A stretch of 40,889 nucleotides of DNA from Thermoplasmata archaeon (GTDB taxonomy: Archaea; Thermoplasmatota; Thermoplasmata; Halarchaeoplasmatales; Halarchaeoplasmataceae): the NCBI GenBank assembly GCA_003553085.1, contig PUPH01000104.1, forward strand, positions 1 through 40,889. The letters are read 5' to 3'. This document shows, piece by piece, positions 17,744 to 26,600 of the stretch. How positions within the stretch are numbered: the first letter of the stretch is position 1; the number at the start of each line of letters is the position of its first letter. A program made the translations under genes and the position numbers. Below the pieces are notes generated by a model that saw nothing but the letters and a program-made list of their open reading frames with translations, was not told the origin of the DNA and ran no database searches.

Positions 17744-18582
17744 GCGGCGATCTGGATACCGGTGCGGAAATAACATGGTGTACCGGATGTGGAAACTTCG
17801 GGATACTGGCGGCGGTGAAGAAGGCTGTTAAAAAGTTAGAAGAGAACGGCATATCAAGGGAGGATATAGTCATATCCACCGGGATTGGATGTCACGGGAA
17901 GATATTCGACTACTTAGATCTCAGCGGGATATATTCATTACACGGTCGTGAAGTGGCCAGTGCCGAAGGTATCAAGTTAGGCAATCCTGACCTGAAGATC
18001 ATCGCATTTGGAGGTGATGGTGATTGTTACGGTGAAGGATTAGCCCATCTTCTTTTTGCAGCGAAAAGGAACATCGATATAACGGTGATAGTGCACAACA
18101 ACGGCGCGTACGCCCTGACCACGGGACAGGCCTCCCCCACCAGTCCGAAGGGGTTCAAAGGTCCCGCAACACCTGGAGGAAGTGTGGAGCCACCTATCGA
18201 ACCTCTGGGACTGTTGTTATCCGCAGGTGCCTCCTTCGTGTCCAGGGGATACGCCGGTAAGGTAAAGCATCTGTCGGATCTGATAGTTCAGGCGGTCGAA
18301 CATCCTGGATTCGCCCACATCGACGTGCTTCAGCCGAGTGTGGTTTTCACCGATTACTATGAGGAATACAACGAGTTGGTGGATGAGTTGGAAGATACTA
18401 GATCCACAAAATTCGAAGCCATGGAGCTCGCTCAGGAATCCGATAGATTACCCATCGGAGTATTTTATCGAGAAGAAAGGCCCACGTACAACGAAGAGTT
18501 GTTGGGAGAGCGAAATCCTGTAAAGGATAGGCTGAGTGATGAAAAACGGTTGAAGGAGATCCGAGCCTTTTTGGATGTGTGA
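17740..18582 (+). CDS. 2-oxoacid:ferredoxin oxidoreductase beta subunit
   Basis: ITWCTGCGNFGILAAVKKAV...STGIGCHGKIFDYL...GGDGDCYGEGLAHLLFAAKRNIDITVIVHNNGAYALTTGQASPT. Confidence 0.96.
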   Translation: MSGDLDTGAEITWCTGCGNFGILAAVKKAVKKLEENGISREDIVISTGIGCHGKIFDYLDLSGIYSLHGREVASAEGIKLGNPDLKIIAFGGDGDCYGEGLAHLLFAAKRNIDITVIVHNNGAYALTTGQASPTSPKGFKGPATPGGSVEPPIEPLGLLLSAGASFVSRGYAGKVKHLSDLIVQAVEHPGFAHIDVLQPSVVFTDYYEEYNELVDELEDTRSTKFEAMELAQESDRLPIGVFYREERPTYNEELLGERNPVKDRLSDEKRLKEIRAFLDV

Positions 18583-18591
18583 TCTTGTTGT

Positions 18592-20211
18592 TCATTCTAC
18601 CATGAATTTCCTCCTCCAGTCCTCGGCGGGTAGGATAGTTTCTTTGATGGATCTTGGATTCATCCATCTAAGTAAATTAGTCCAATAACCCGCTTTGTCA
18701 TTTGTACCTGAATGTCTAGTGCCTCCGAAGGGTTGTCTGCCGACCACTGCACCGGTTGGTTTATCATTGATGTAAAGGTTACCTGCAGAATATCTTAACA
18801 CCCTTTCAGCCAAATGTGTCACATGGCTATCTTTGGAAAATATGGATCCGGTCAATGAATAAGGAGAGGTCTGGTCACACAGCTTCAAGGTTTCTTCGTA
18901 TTCCTCTTCATCATATAGATATATGGTGACTACAGGTCCGAATATCTCTTCACTCATCATTTTTCCTCGAGGATCATCGGTTTTTACTATGGTCGGTTCG
19001 ATGAACCACCCCTTAGTTGAGTCAGATTTACCGCCGAGAACCGTAGTACAATCTTCGTTTTCTTCAGCATATTTGATGTAATCTGTGATATCATCAAAGG
19101 CCTTTTCATCTATGACCGCACCCATGTAACTTCTAAGATCATCCACCGGTCCACAAGGTATCTTCGATACCTCTCTCTTCAATGTATCTTCCAACCGACC
19201 CCACATGCTCTCAGGACAGTATACTCTAGATGATGCCGAACACTTTTGACCTTGATACCCGAAAGAACCACGGATTATGTTCAAAGCGGCGTTCTTAATA
19301 TCTGCGGATTTATGTATGAAAACAAAATCCTTACCACCGGTTTCACCGACAATCCTTGGAAAGTTACGATAGTTTTCTATATTTGAATTGATCACTTTCC
19401 AGAGATGAACTAAGGTTTCGTAGCTTCCTGTAAAATTCAGTCCCGCTAGATCAGGGTGTTTCGTGATCAGACCGGATATCTCACTGGCAAATGGTACAAA
19501 GTTTATTACTCCCTCTTCGAGTCCGGCCTCCATCAATATCTTCATTATCTCAAAATTAGAAAATGATACATTCAGAGATGGTTTCCATATCACAGTATTT
19601 CCTACTATGGCAGGTGCTGAAGGCAGATTTCCAGCTATGGAATAGAAGTTGAAGGGTGATATAGCCAAGACGAATCCTTCTAAAGGCCTCCAATCTAGCC
19701 TGTTCATCTCACCTTCTATTTGATCCGGCTGTTGTTTATATATGAAGTTCATGTAGTACGAATTCAGTCTCCAGAAATCAACCAGCTCGGCGAGATCTAT
19801 CTCGGCTTCATATGGATTTTTTGACTGATTCATCATTATCGCAGCGATATTTCTGAAACGTCTTGGGCCTGCCAATAGATCTGCGGCCTTTCTGAATACC
19901 GCCGCTCGATGATACCAATTCAGTTCGGACCAGCATCCATGTGAGTTCAGAGCTGACTCGATGGCCATATTTAGTTCATCCTTTCCGGCAAGATGCACCC
20001 TGGCTAGAACCTTATCGTGATCATGAGGACAGTGAACTTCCTTGATCTCTCCCGTTTTAATCTTTTCACCATTGATTATCAAGGGGACCTCGATCACCTC
20101 GCCTTTTATAGTATTCAATTCATTAATCAGTTCATCCCTTTCCGAAGACCCAGGTGTGTAATCGATCAACCTCTCCATCTCGTTTTTTGGTTTCTCAACA
20201 GACCATATCAT
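18592..20211 (-). CDS. 1-pyrroline-5-carboxylate dehydrogenase-like aldehyde dehydrogenase
   Basis: GLNFTGSYETLVHLWKVI...PRIVGETGGKDFVFIHKSADI...SFGYQGQKCSASSRVY...EIFGPVVTIYLYD. Confidence 0.9.
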   Translation of the reverse strand: MIWSVEKPKNEMERLIDYTPGSSERDELINELNTIKGEVIEVPLIINGEKIKTGEIKEVHCPHDHDKVLARVHLAGKDELNMAIESALNSHGCWSELNWYHRAAVFRKAADLLAGPRRFRNIAAIMMNQSKNPYEAEIDLAELVDFWRLNSYYMNFIYKQQPDQIEGEMNRLDWRPLEGFVLAISPFNFYSIAGNLPSAPAIVGNTVIWKPSLNVSFSNFEIMKILMEAGLEEGVINFVPFASEISGLITKHPDLAGLNFTGSYETLVHLWKVINSNIENYRNFPRIVGETGGKDFVFIHKSADIKNAALNIIRGSFGYQGQKCSASSRVYCPESMWGRLEDTLKREVSKIPCGPVDDLRSYMGAVIDEKAFDDITDYIKYAEENEDCTTVLGGKSDSTKGWFIEPTIVKTDDPRGKMMSEEIFGPVVTIYLYDEEEYEETLKLCDQTSPYSLTGSIFSKDSHVTHLAERVLRYSAGNLYINDKPTGAVVGRQPFGGTRHSGTNDKAGYWTNLLRWMNPRSIKETILPAEDWRRKFMVE

Positions 20212-20305
20212 ACCTATACCTCTTGTTATTATTACGATCGATTAGGTTAAAAGATTTACTAGGGAAGCACCAAAAGTATAAAATCATACGATGTTCATCA
20301 CCCTG

Positions 20306-20349
20306 TTAAGATAGGAAAACTCTCCAAAGGTATGAGAGAGGTATCTTAA
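20306..20349 (+). promoter_or_regulatory. Inverted-repeat/hairpin element upstream of iorA
   Basis: TTAAGATA (20306-20313) pairs perfectly with TATCTTAA (20342-20349); inner CTCTC can pair with GAGAG. Confidence 0.5.
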
Positions 20350-20369
20350 TAAAAAAGGGATATGATAAT

Positions 20370-22355
20370 ATGTCATTCAAAGATGTGATAGATGAAGAGG
20401 AGAGGGAGGCATACATGCTGTGTAACGAAGCAATAGTACGTGCGGCATTGGAGGCCGACGTACAGCTTGTATCCTTCTACCCGGGAGCACCGCAGACCGA
20501 GATATTAGATAATTTTGAAAGGGCGTCCAATAAGTATGATCTCAGGATCGAAGTTGCGGCGAACGAAAAGGTGGCCCTGGAGACAGTTGCCGGAGGTGCC
20601 ATGCTTGGTAAGCGTTCCCTCACATCCATGAAAAGTGTAGGTACCAACGTTGCCTCAGACGCTCTATATACTTTGGCTTACACCGGCTTGGACGGTGGAT
20701 GCCTATGTTTGATAGCCGACGACCCTCATGCTCATTCTTCCCAATCTGAGCAGGATGGTAGGTGGTTCGGTTTAACAGCATACCTACCCATGCTTGAACC
20801 CAGTACACCACGGGAGGCCATGGAGATGGTGAAAAAGGGGTTCGAACTGTCTGAAGAATTCGGAACCCTGGTTCTGATCAGGACAACGACGAGGGTGAAC
20901 CACCAGAGCGGGATCGTACCGCTGGGACCCATGGATCGGACACCGTTCGAAAAAGTTTCCTGGAAGGACATGAAACGCCCATACACCTCAGTGGGTGAAC
21001 TTGCCAGGAAAGGAAAGAAGGAGATGTTGGAGCGGATGGAAAACATACGCGAAAAGATGGCAGATAGTTCACTCAATCGTATAGAGTACTTCGACGGTAA
21101 GAAACTCATGGATGAAGGTGGAAGTGAAGAAGAATTGGGTGTGATCACCGCAGGTGTGGCCCACAGCTATACCGTGGAAGCCCTTTCTCGACTGGAATTA
21201 TCAGCTAAGATATTGAAGCTGGGCGTTATCAATCCCTTGCCAGAAGAGGTCATCAAGAAATTCTGCGAAGGATTGGACAAGGTCGTGGTCGTGGAGGAGT
21301 TATCCCCATACATAGAGGATGTTGTCCGGCGTTTGGTCAAGGATGTAGATGTTTACGGTAAGCGAACCGGTCATCTTTCAGAGGCTCTCGAGTACGATAT
21401 ACCCGCCGTGATACAAGGATTATCAGAGATAACCGGAGTGGAAGAACCATTCGATTACAAAGAGCACTGCAGGAAGATGAAAAAGTATGCGGAGATCCTT
21501 CCACAAAGATTGCCGGTGTTCTGTGCCGGATGCCCCCATCGAGCGACCTTTTGGGCTCTTCGCAGGGCGGTTGGTGATCCAGATAAAGTTTTCTTTGCAA
21601 ACGACATAGGATGTTACTCCATGATGTGCTTACCGCCGATACAGTGGAGCGATACTCTGCTCTGCATGGGTGCTTCTATGGGTGTTGCAGCCGGTGTTCA
21701 GTATGCGGCCGAGGAAAAAACCATCGCTGTTATAGGAGATTCTACTCTGTTCCATGCCGGTTTGCCAGGTGTGGTTAATTTAGTCCACAATGAAGACGAT
21801 GTCACAATATTCGTACTCGATAACGCGGTGACCGCAATGACCGGACAGCAGTCACATCCAGGGAATCCGAAAAAGGCCGGAGGGCGAGAGGGGAAGAAGG
21901 TAGATATACGCCCGGTTCTGGAAGGTATCGGTGTGGAGAAGATATATGACATATCTTCCTACGAGGTAAAGGACAACGTGGATACTATAAAGGAAGCTCT
22001 CGCTCATCAAGGGGTTTCAGCCGTGATATCCCATGGAGAATGTGCACTGTATCACTTCAGGAACTACAGACATGCCGGAGGCGAATTAGTACCGTACTTT
22101 ATAGATCTGAATAAGTGTGAAAGCGTCCATGCCTGCGTATTGAACTTCATGTGTCCCGCCATATCGGTCATGCCGGAAGAAGATGGTAAGGCAAGGATAC
22201 ATCAGGATATATGTGTAGGCTGCGGTGTGTGTTCCAAGCTCTGTCCTAAGGGAGCTATCAAATCGACTGCAACCATGTACGGTGGGGATGATAAACCGGT
22301 GCTGACCGTGGAGGATTATGAAAAGTATCAAGAGAAAAAGGAGGCGGAAAAATGA
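20370..22355 (+). CDS. iorA: Indolepyruvate:ferredoxin oxidoreductase alpha subunit
   Basis: GAPQTEILDNF, VAGGAMLGKRSLTSMKSVGTNVASDALYTL, FCAGCPHRATFWALRRAV, IGDSTLFHAGLPGVVNLVHN, C-terminal Fe-S motifs. Confidence 0.96.
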   Translation: MSFKDVIDEEEREAYMLCNEAIVRAALEADVQLVSFYPGAPQTEILDNFERASNKYDLRIEVAANEKVALETVAGGAMLGKRSLTSMKSVGTNVASDALYTLAYTGLDGGCLCLIADDPHAHSSQSEQDGRWFGLTAYLPMLEPSTPREAMEMVKKGFELSEEFGTLVLIRTTTRVNHQSGIVPLGPMDRTPFEKVSWKDMKRPYTSVGELARKGKKEMLERMENIREKMADSSLNRIEYFDGKKLMDEGGSEEELGVITAGVAHSYTVEALSRLELSAKILKLGVINPLPEEVIKKFCEGLDKVVVVEELSPYIEDVVRRLVKDVDVYGKRTGHLSEALEYDIPAVIQGLSEITGVEEPFDYKEHCRKMKKYAEILPQRLPVFCAGCPHRATFWALRRAVGDPDKVFFANDIGCYSMMCLPPIQWSDTLLCMGASMGVAAGVQYAAEEKTIAVIGDSTLFHAGLPGVVNLVHNEDDVTIFVLDNAVTAMTGQQSHPGNPKKAGGREGKKVDIRPVLEGIGVEKIYDISSYEVKDNVDTIKEALAHQGVSAVISHGECALYHFRNYRHAGGELVPYFIDLNKCESVHACVLNFMCPAISVMPEEDGKARIHQDICVGCGVCSKLCPKGAIKSTATMYGGDDKPVLTVEDYEKYQEKKEAEK

Positions 22356-22960
22356 AGGGAACTAACATAATACTGTGCGGAATCGGTGGAGAGGGCTTGG
22401 TGATGCTGTCGAACGTGATCGGAGAGGCCTGTAGGCTCGCGGGAAAGAACGTTATATCCGGAGAGATGCACGGTCTAGCCCAGCGATCCGGTTCAGTCAT
22501 AGTACACATGCGAATAGGAGAAGAGGTACTTTCACCCCTGATACCTCCCGGCGAAGCGGATATGATAGTGGCATTGGAGGCCATGGAGGCTCTTAGATAC
22601 CTGTATTATCTTAAGCCCGGCGGTGTAGTTCTGACCAACAAACGATTGGTACATCCTCCCGGAGAGACACACGATCTCGTTATGAAAAAGATAGATAAAT
22701 ACGTGGAATACGACGAAGTCGTCGAGGCGATCAAAGAGGCTGGGGCCGAATTACGAGAAGTCAACGCTCTCTCATTGGCGAAGAAAGCCGGAGAGGTAAG
22801 AGCCCAGAATGTAGTCATGGTGGGAGCTTTATGCTCCGCTCTGGAAGGTGTTATACCTAGAGATAGTCTTATCCAGGCTGTTAAAGGAACTGTGCCAGAG
22901 AAGGCCGTGGAAAGCAACGTCGAGGCATTCGAGTTGGGAGTAGACGCATACGGGGATTAA
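22352..22960 (+). CDS. iorB: Indolepyruvate:ferredoxin oxidoreductase beta subunit
   Basis: NIILCGIGGEGLVMLSNVIGEACRLAGKNVISGEMHGLAQRSGSVIVHMRIG. Confidence 0.95.
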   Translation: MKGTNIILCGIGGEGLVMLSNVIGEACRLAGKNVISGEMHGLAQRSGSVIVHMRIGEEVLSPLIPPGEADMIVALEAMEALRYLYYLKPGGVVLTNKRLVHPPGETHDLVMKKIDKYVEYDEVVEAIKEAGAELREVNALSLAKKAGEVRAQNVVMVGALCSALEGVIPRDSLIQAVKGTVPEKAVESNVEAFELGVDAYGD

Positions 22961-22963
22961 GGA

Positions 22964-23345
22964 AGCAATCGGTAGCGTAAAGAGTTTACATAGTCCTGGA
23001 AAAGATTCAGATAGACGATGATACATTTGGAGAGTTGACTACCGGTATTCAACTGGCTCCGTCGTATTTCAGCAACCAGCCTTTGAATTACATCTTCGTA
23101 CGGGATCCGGAGATGTTGCAGAAGATGAAGAACTTTATGTCCAAGGGGAACGAATGGATCTTCGGGGCGTCCATGATCGACGCTGTATTCTCCAAGATAG
23201 AAGATGATTGTATTATCGAAGACCGGAATGACCACCTTTTCGATACCAGTATGGCAGAGGCTTTCATGATACTCTAGGCGATCGAATTTGGCCTAGTTGC
23301 ACTCATCACATCGACAAATATTTGGGAGAAAACGGCAGGATAGGA
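22964..23345 (+). pseudogene. Degenerate nitroreductase paralog
   Basis: VLEKIQIDDDTFGEL...FSNQPLNYIFVRDPEMLQKMKNFMSKGNEWIFGASMIDAVFSKIEDDCIIEDRNDHLFDTSMAEAFMIL*AIEFGLVA parallels the intact 24483-25034 protein; frameshifted start, internal TAG, truncated 3' end. Confidence 0.88.
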
Positions 23346-23547
23346 AGCCGGTGGAAGAATTAGCTCATATATATGTAATTGATATACTTTAGGCAGTTTG
23401 TCAATACGAGCATTTATAATATATGGTACTCATAGTAAGCACAGAATAGAAAATATGATTAATACGTTGTTCATGAAATAGAGATTAAGAACGATATACC
23501 TTCATAGGTTAAAACATACGTTTGGAAAGGAAGATGTCAAAGATTTC

Positions 23548-24318
23548 ATGCGAGAATTCAATCCCTGGTGGAAGGGAAAATTCAGACTAGACTACAAACC
23601 GAGGGAGATCTACCACGAGATAAAGGATCTTATGTTGGACCCTCTGATCATAGCTCTGATGGGAAAGGCTGAACAGAGGAGGATAAGGATATATGTGGAG
23701 GAAAATATGGTCGAGAAAGTGATATACCGGGACCTGAGTACGATCTTCCAAACAAGAGCCACGGGGATACTGGAATCCATACTCAAGATACTGATGAGAG
23801 AACCGGGACATATGATAAATATCAAGGATCTAAGCGAAGATCTGGGAGTTTCTAGAACCACTCTCTCCAACTACTTGACCTACCTCGAAAAAAGTTTCCT
23901 GATAAAAAAACTATATAATTATTCAACAAATCAGCGGAAAACAGAGAGGAAACTTAGAAGATTCTATCCTACAGTACTCTCGAGCAGCTTACTGTTCAAA
24001 GAAGGAACTCACCCCCAGTCTCAAGTTTTCGAGTGGCTTCTGGCAAACCAACTTGAAACTGATTTCTTCTGGAGAGACGCATACAAAAACGAGGTAGATT
24101 TTGTCATGACCTCGGGTAACAAGGTCGTACCTGTCGAAGCAAAATACGGTAAGATAAAAACGAGTGGTCTGGAAAAATTCATGGATAAGTTCGATGTGAG
24201 CGAAGGCTGGATCCTGACCAATGATACTGAGAAGATCATAGAGAAGGACGGTAAAAGGATCTACGTAGAGCCCGCGTATAAATTCCTGTTAAAAGGTTCA
24301 TATCTCAAGAGGCTCTAG
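23548..24318 (+). pseudogene. Internally deleted AAA ATPase (DUF4143-like): N-terminal NPWW segment joined in frame to the wHTH/nuclease-like C-terminus
   Basis: MREFNPWWKGKFRLDYKPREIYHEIKDLMLDPLIIALMG stops where GxxxxGKT is expected and continues with KAEQRRIRIYVEENMVEKVIYRDLSTIF...LSEDLGVSRTTLSNYLTYLEKSFLI...NEVDFVMTSGNKVVPVEAKY. Confidence 0.7.
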
Positions 24319-24437
24319 AGGGTGTGATACCTATATGGTAGTCTTATCCAGGCGGTAAAAGGAACTGTGCCGGAGAAGGCCGTAGAGAGTAATGTTAAAG
24401 CCTTCGAGCTGGGTGAAAAAATTATTATTGGATAAAG
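24315..24437 (+). pseudogene. Remnant copy of the iorB 3' end
   Basis: Encodes SLIQAVKGTVPEKAVESNVKAFELG..., near-identical to the iorB tail SLIQAVKGTVPEKAVESNVEAFELG; preceded by a 1-nt length difference. Confidence 0.9.
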
Positions 24438-24482
24438 GGATTATTAGTTTACCCATCGTATTGTCGATGAGGAGTCAGTAAT

Positions 24483-25034
24483 ATGGATGTGAAAGAAGCT
24501 ATAGAAAAAAGAAGGGCATATCGAGCTCTGGAGAGGGTGGATATAGACGACGACACACTTGATGAGTTGATCCATGCGATACAATTTACTCCATCCTGTT
24601 TTAACAATCAACCGTGGAATTACGTGTTCGTACGTGACTCCGAGATACTGGAAAAGATGAAGGATGTGATGTCCAAGGGTAACGAGTGGACCTTTCGGGC
24701 GTCCATGATCGCAGCGGTATTTTCAAAAAAGGATGACGACTGTGTTGTCAAAGGTCGTGAGTATCATCTCTTCGACGCAGGGCAGGCCAACGGTTTCATG
24801 ATACTGCGAGCAACTGAGTTAGGACTGATCGCTCATCCTATCGCCGGTTTCAGTGAAAAGAAGGTTAAGGATGTATTGGGGATCCCCGACGAGTACACGG
24901 TCATCACGCTTGTCATCTTCGGCCTCCATTCGGATGAGCCGGAGAAAATATTAGAAGGGAAGACTTTGAAGACGGAGAAAGAACGGCCTGAGCGTAAGAA
25001 GGTGGAAGAGTTCGTGCACTTCGATAGATACTGA
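24483..25034 (+). CDS. Nitroreductase-family FMN oxidoreductase
   Basis: MDVKEAIEKRRAYRALERVDIDDDTLDELIHAIQFTPSCFNNQPWNYVFVRD. Confidence 0.92.
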   Translation: MDVKEAIEKRRAYRALERVDIDDDTLDELIHAIQFTPSCFNNQPWNYVFVRDSEILEKMKDVMSKGNEWTFRASMIAAVFSKKDDDCVVKGREYHLFDAGQANGFMILRATELGLIAHPIAGFSEKKVKDVLGIPDEYTVITLVIFGLHSDEPEKILEGKTLKTEKERPERKKVEEFVHFDRY

Positions 25035-25064
25035 TCCACCTGTGGTGTAGACTATTTAAGTAAC

Positions 25065-25146
25065 ACTATTGTAATCGTAGATATGCTACAAAATTATACT
25101 ATTACAATAGTAAGAAAATGAGTATTTACCACTATTACAACCGTAA
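25065..25146. promoter_or_regulatory. Three operator-like repeats at exactly 33-bp spacing upstream of the AAA ATPase
   Basis: ACTATTGTAATCGTAG (25065), ACTATTACAATAGT (25098), ACTATTACAACCGTAA (25131); TATA-like CTTTATATC at about 25148. Confidence 0.75.
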
Positions 25147-25179
25147 TCTTTATATCTAAAACAAGGACTATATCCTTTC

Positions 25180-26586
25180 ATGGTATCGAAAGATGACATC
25201 ATGGGTGAATTGGTCCGGACTAATTATTGGTGGGAAACGGGTAGTGTCAGAGCATTGGACCTAGAGGAATATCGGAGGAACATGTTTACCGATCTTGTAG
25301 ATGCTCTGGAGGACAAAGAGATATGTGGCATTATCGGTCCTAGAAGGACTGGAAAAACAACATTGATGTATCAATTGATCGATCTTTTATTGGAAAGGGG
25401 CGTGGAGCCTAAGAATATAATGCTGTTCACATTCGACAACCCATTGATGTGTGAAGACGAGGGGGTAATAGAAAAGATAGTCCATATCCACGAGGAGATC
25501 TATGGTATCACAGATAAACGTTACATTTTTTTTGATGAGATACAATATGTTAAGGACTGGAGCAGATGGATAAAGAGTATCTATGATAAAAATATGAACA
25601 TCAAATTCGTGGTATCGGGATCTTCCGGTAAACTGATTTATAAAAACACCTCTGAAAGCCTAACTGGACGGATATCTTTTTTCGAAACTGATCCTTTTTC
25701 TTTTGGAGAATATTGCTGTTATAAGGGAAGCGAAGGATTGAAAAGTTTCTTAGAGGGTCTTGATGACGGTAATTCTGATCCACTGACGGTCGATCCATAC
25801 GAACTAAATCTAAAAATTAAACATCATGAGAAGGAATTGAAGAGATTATTCAATGATTATATACTATACGGTGGGATCCCGGAAACTTTTGATAAGGAAC
25901 TATCTAAAGCTCATAAGTGGTTAAGGCAGGATTATGTGGGTCTTGTTTTCTACCGTGATCTGATTGAACTATTCGATATAAGAGATACTAGAACACTTGA
26001 AGAATTATTCTATTACATAGCTAATACTCACGGGCAGAGGGCTAATTATTCAAAAATTGGGGATATGTTAGATTGCAGGATCGAAACCGTAAAAACATAT
26101 CTGGGTTATCTCGAAATAGCGGGTTTGATCAACATCATTGAATATTATTCTAAAAGTCCTAAAAGGAGTAAAAGAGCAGAGAAAAAATTATTCGTCTTAG
26201 ATAGTGGCGTTCTTAATGCGATAAAAGGTAACGATAAAAAGATATTAACTTATAGTGCGATCGTTGGTTCTATAGTAGAAGGTATCGTCTGTTCCCATCT
26301 CGTATCTGGTAAAATAGACATACTGCCCAAAAACGTATATTATTGGCGATCGGTCTACGAAGTCGATTTTGTAGTGAAGGAAAGGGATGGTCTTATACCT
26401 ATAGAAGTTAAATACAAAAACAACGTTGGTGAAAGTGACCTGAAAGGACTGATCAGTTTTATGGAGAAACACAACATCGAAGAGGGCATAGTGATCACAA
26501 AAGAAAAGTTCGAAGAAACAATCATAGATAATAATAAGATATGGTATATCCCTGTATGGTTTTTCCTACTGAAACCATATGGCTGA
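25180..26586 (+). CDS. AAA ATPase (AAA_14/DUF4143-like archaeal ATPase)
   Basis: CGIIGPRRTGKTTLMYQLIDLLL, YIFFDEIQYVKDWSRWIKSIYD, VVSGSSGKLI, ESLTGRISFFETDPFSFGEY, C-terminal WRSVYEVDFVVKERDGLIPIEVKYK. Confidence 0.95.
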   Translation: MVSKDDIMGELVRTNYWWETGSVRALDLEEYRRNMFTDLVDALEDKEICGIIGPRRTGKTTLMYQLIDLLLERGVEPKNIMLFTFDNPLMCEDEGVIEKIVHIHEEIYGITDKRYIFFDEIQYVKDWSRWIKSIYDKNMNIKFVVSGSSGKLIYKNTSESLTGRISFFETDPFSFGEYCCYKGSEGLKSFLEGLDDGNSDPLTVDPYELNLKIKHHEKELKRLFNDYILYGGIPETFDKELSKAHKWLRQDYVGLVFYRDLIELFDIRDTRTLEELFYYIANTHGQRANYSKIGDMLDCRIETVKTYLGYLEIAGLINIIEYYSKSPKRSKRAEKKLFVLDSGVLNAIKGNDKKILTYSAIVGSIVEGIVCSHLVSGKIDILPKNVYYWRSVYEVDFVVKERDGLIPIEVKYKNNVGESDLKGLISFMEKHNIEEGIVITKEKFEETIIDNNKIWYIPVWFFLLKPYG

Positions 26587-26600
26587 TACTCGACCTAAGT

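Noticed and set aside
18592-20211. P5C-dehydrogenase-like gene as a foreign insertion between the two OFOR operons
   Set aside because: Opposite strand and somewhat AT-richer, but no remnants, repeats or integrase nearby; oriented genes between operons are common.
25051-25146. Possible small CRISPR-like array from regularly spaced repeats
   Set aside because: Only three 14-16 bp imperfect repeats with 17-19 bp gaps, overlapping a promoter; no cas genes. Better explained as operators.
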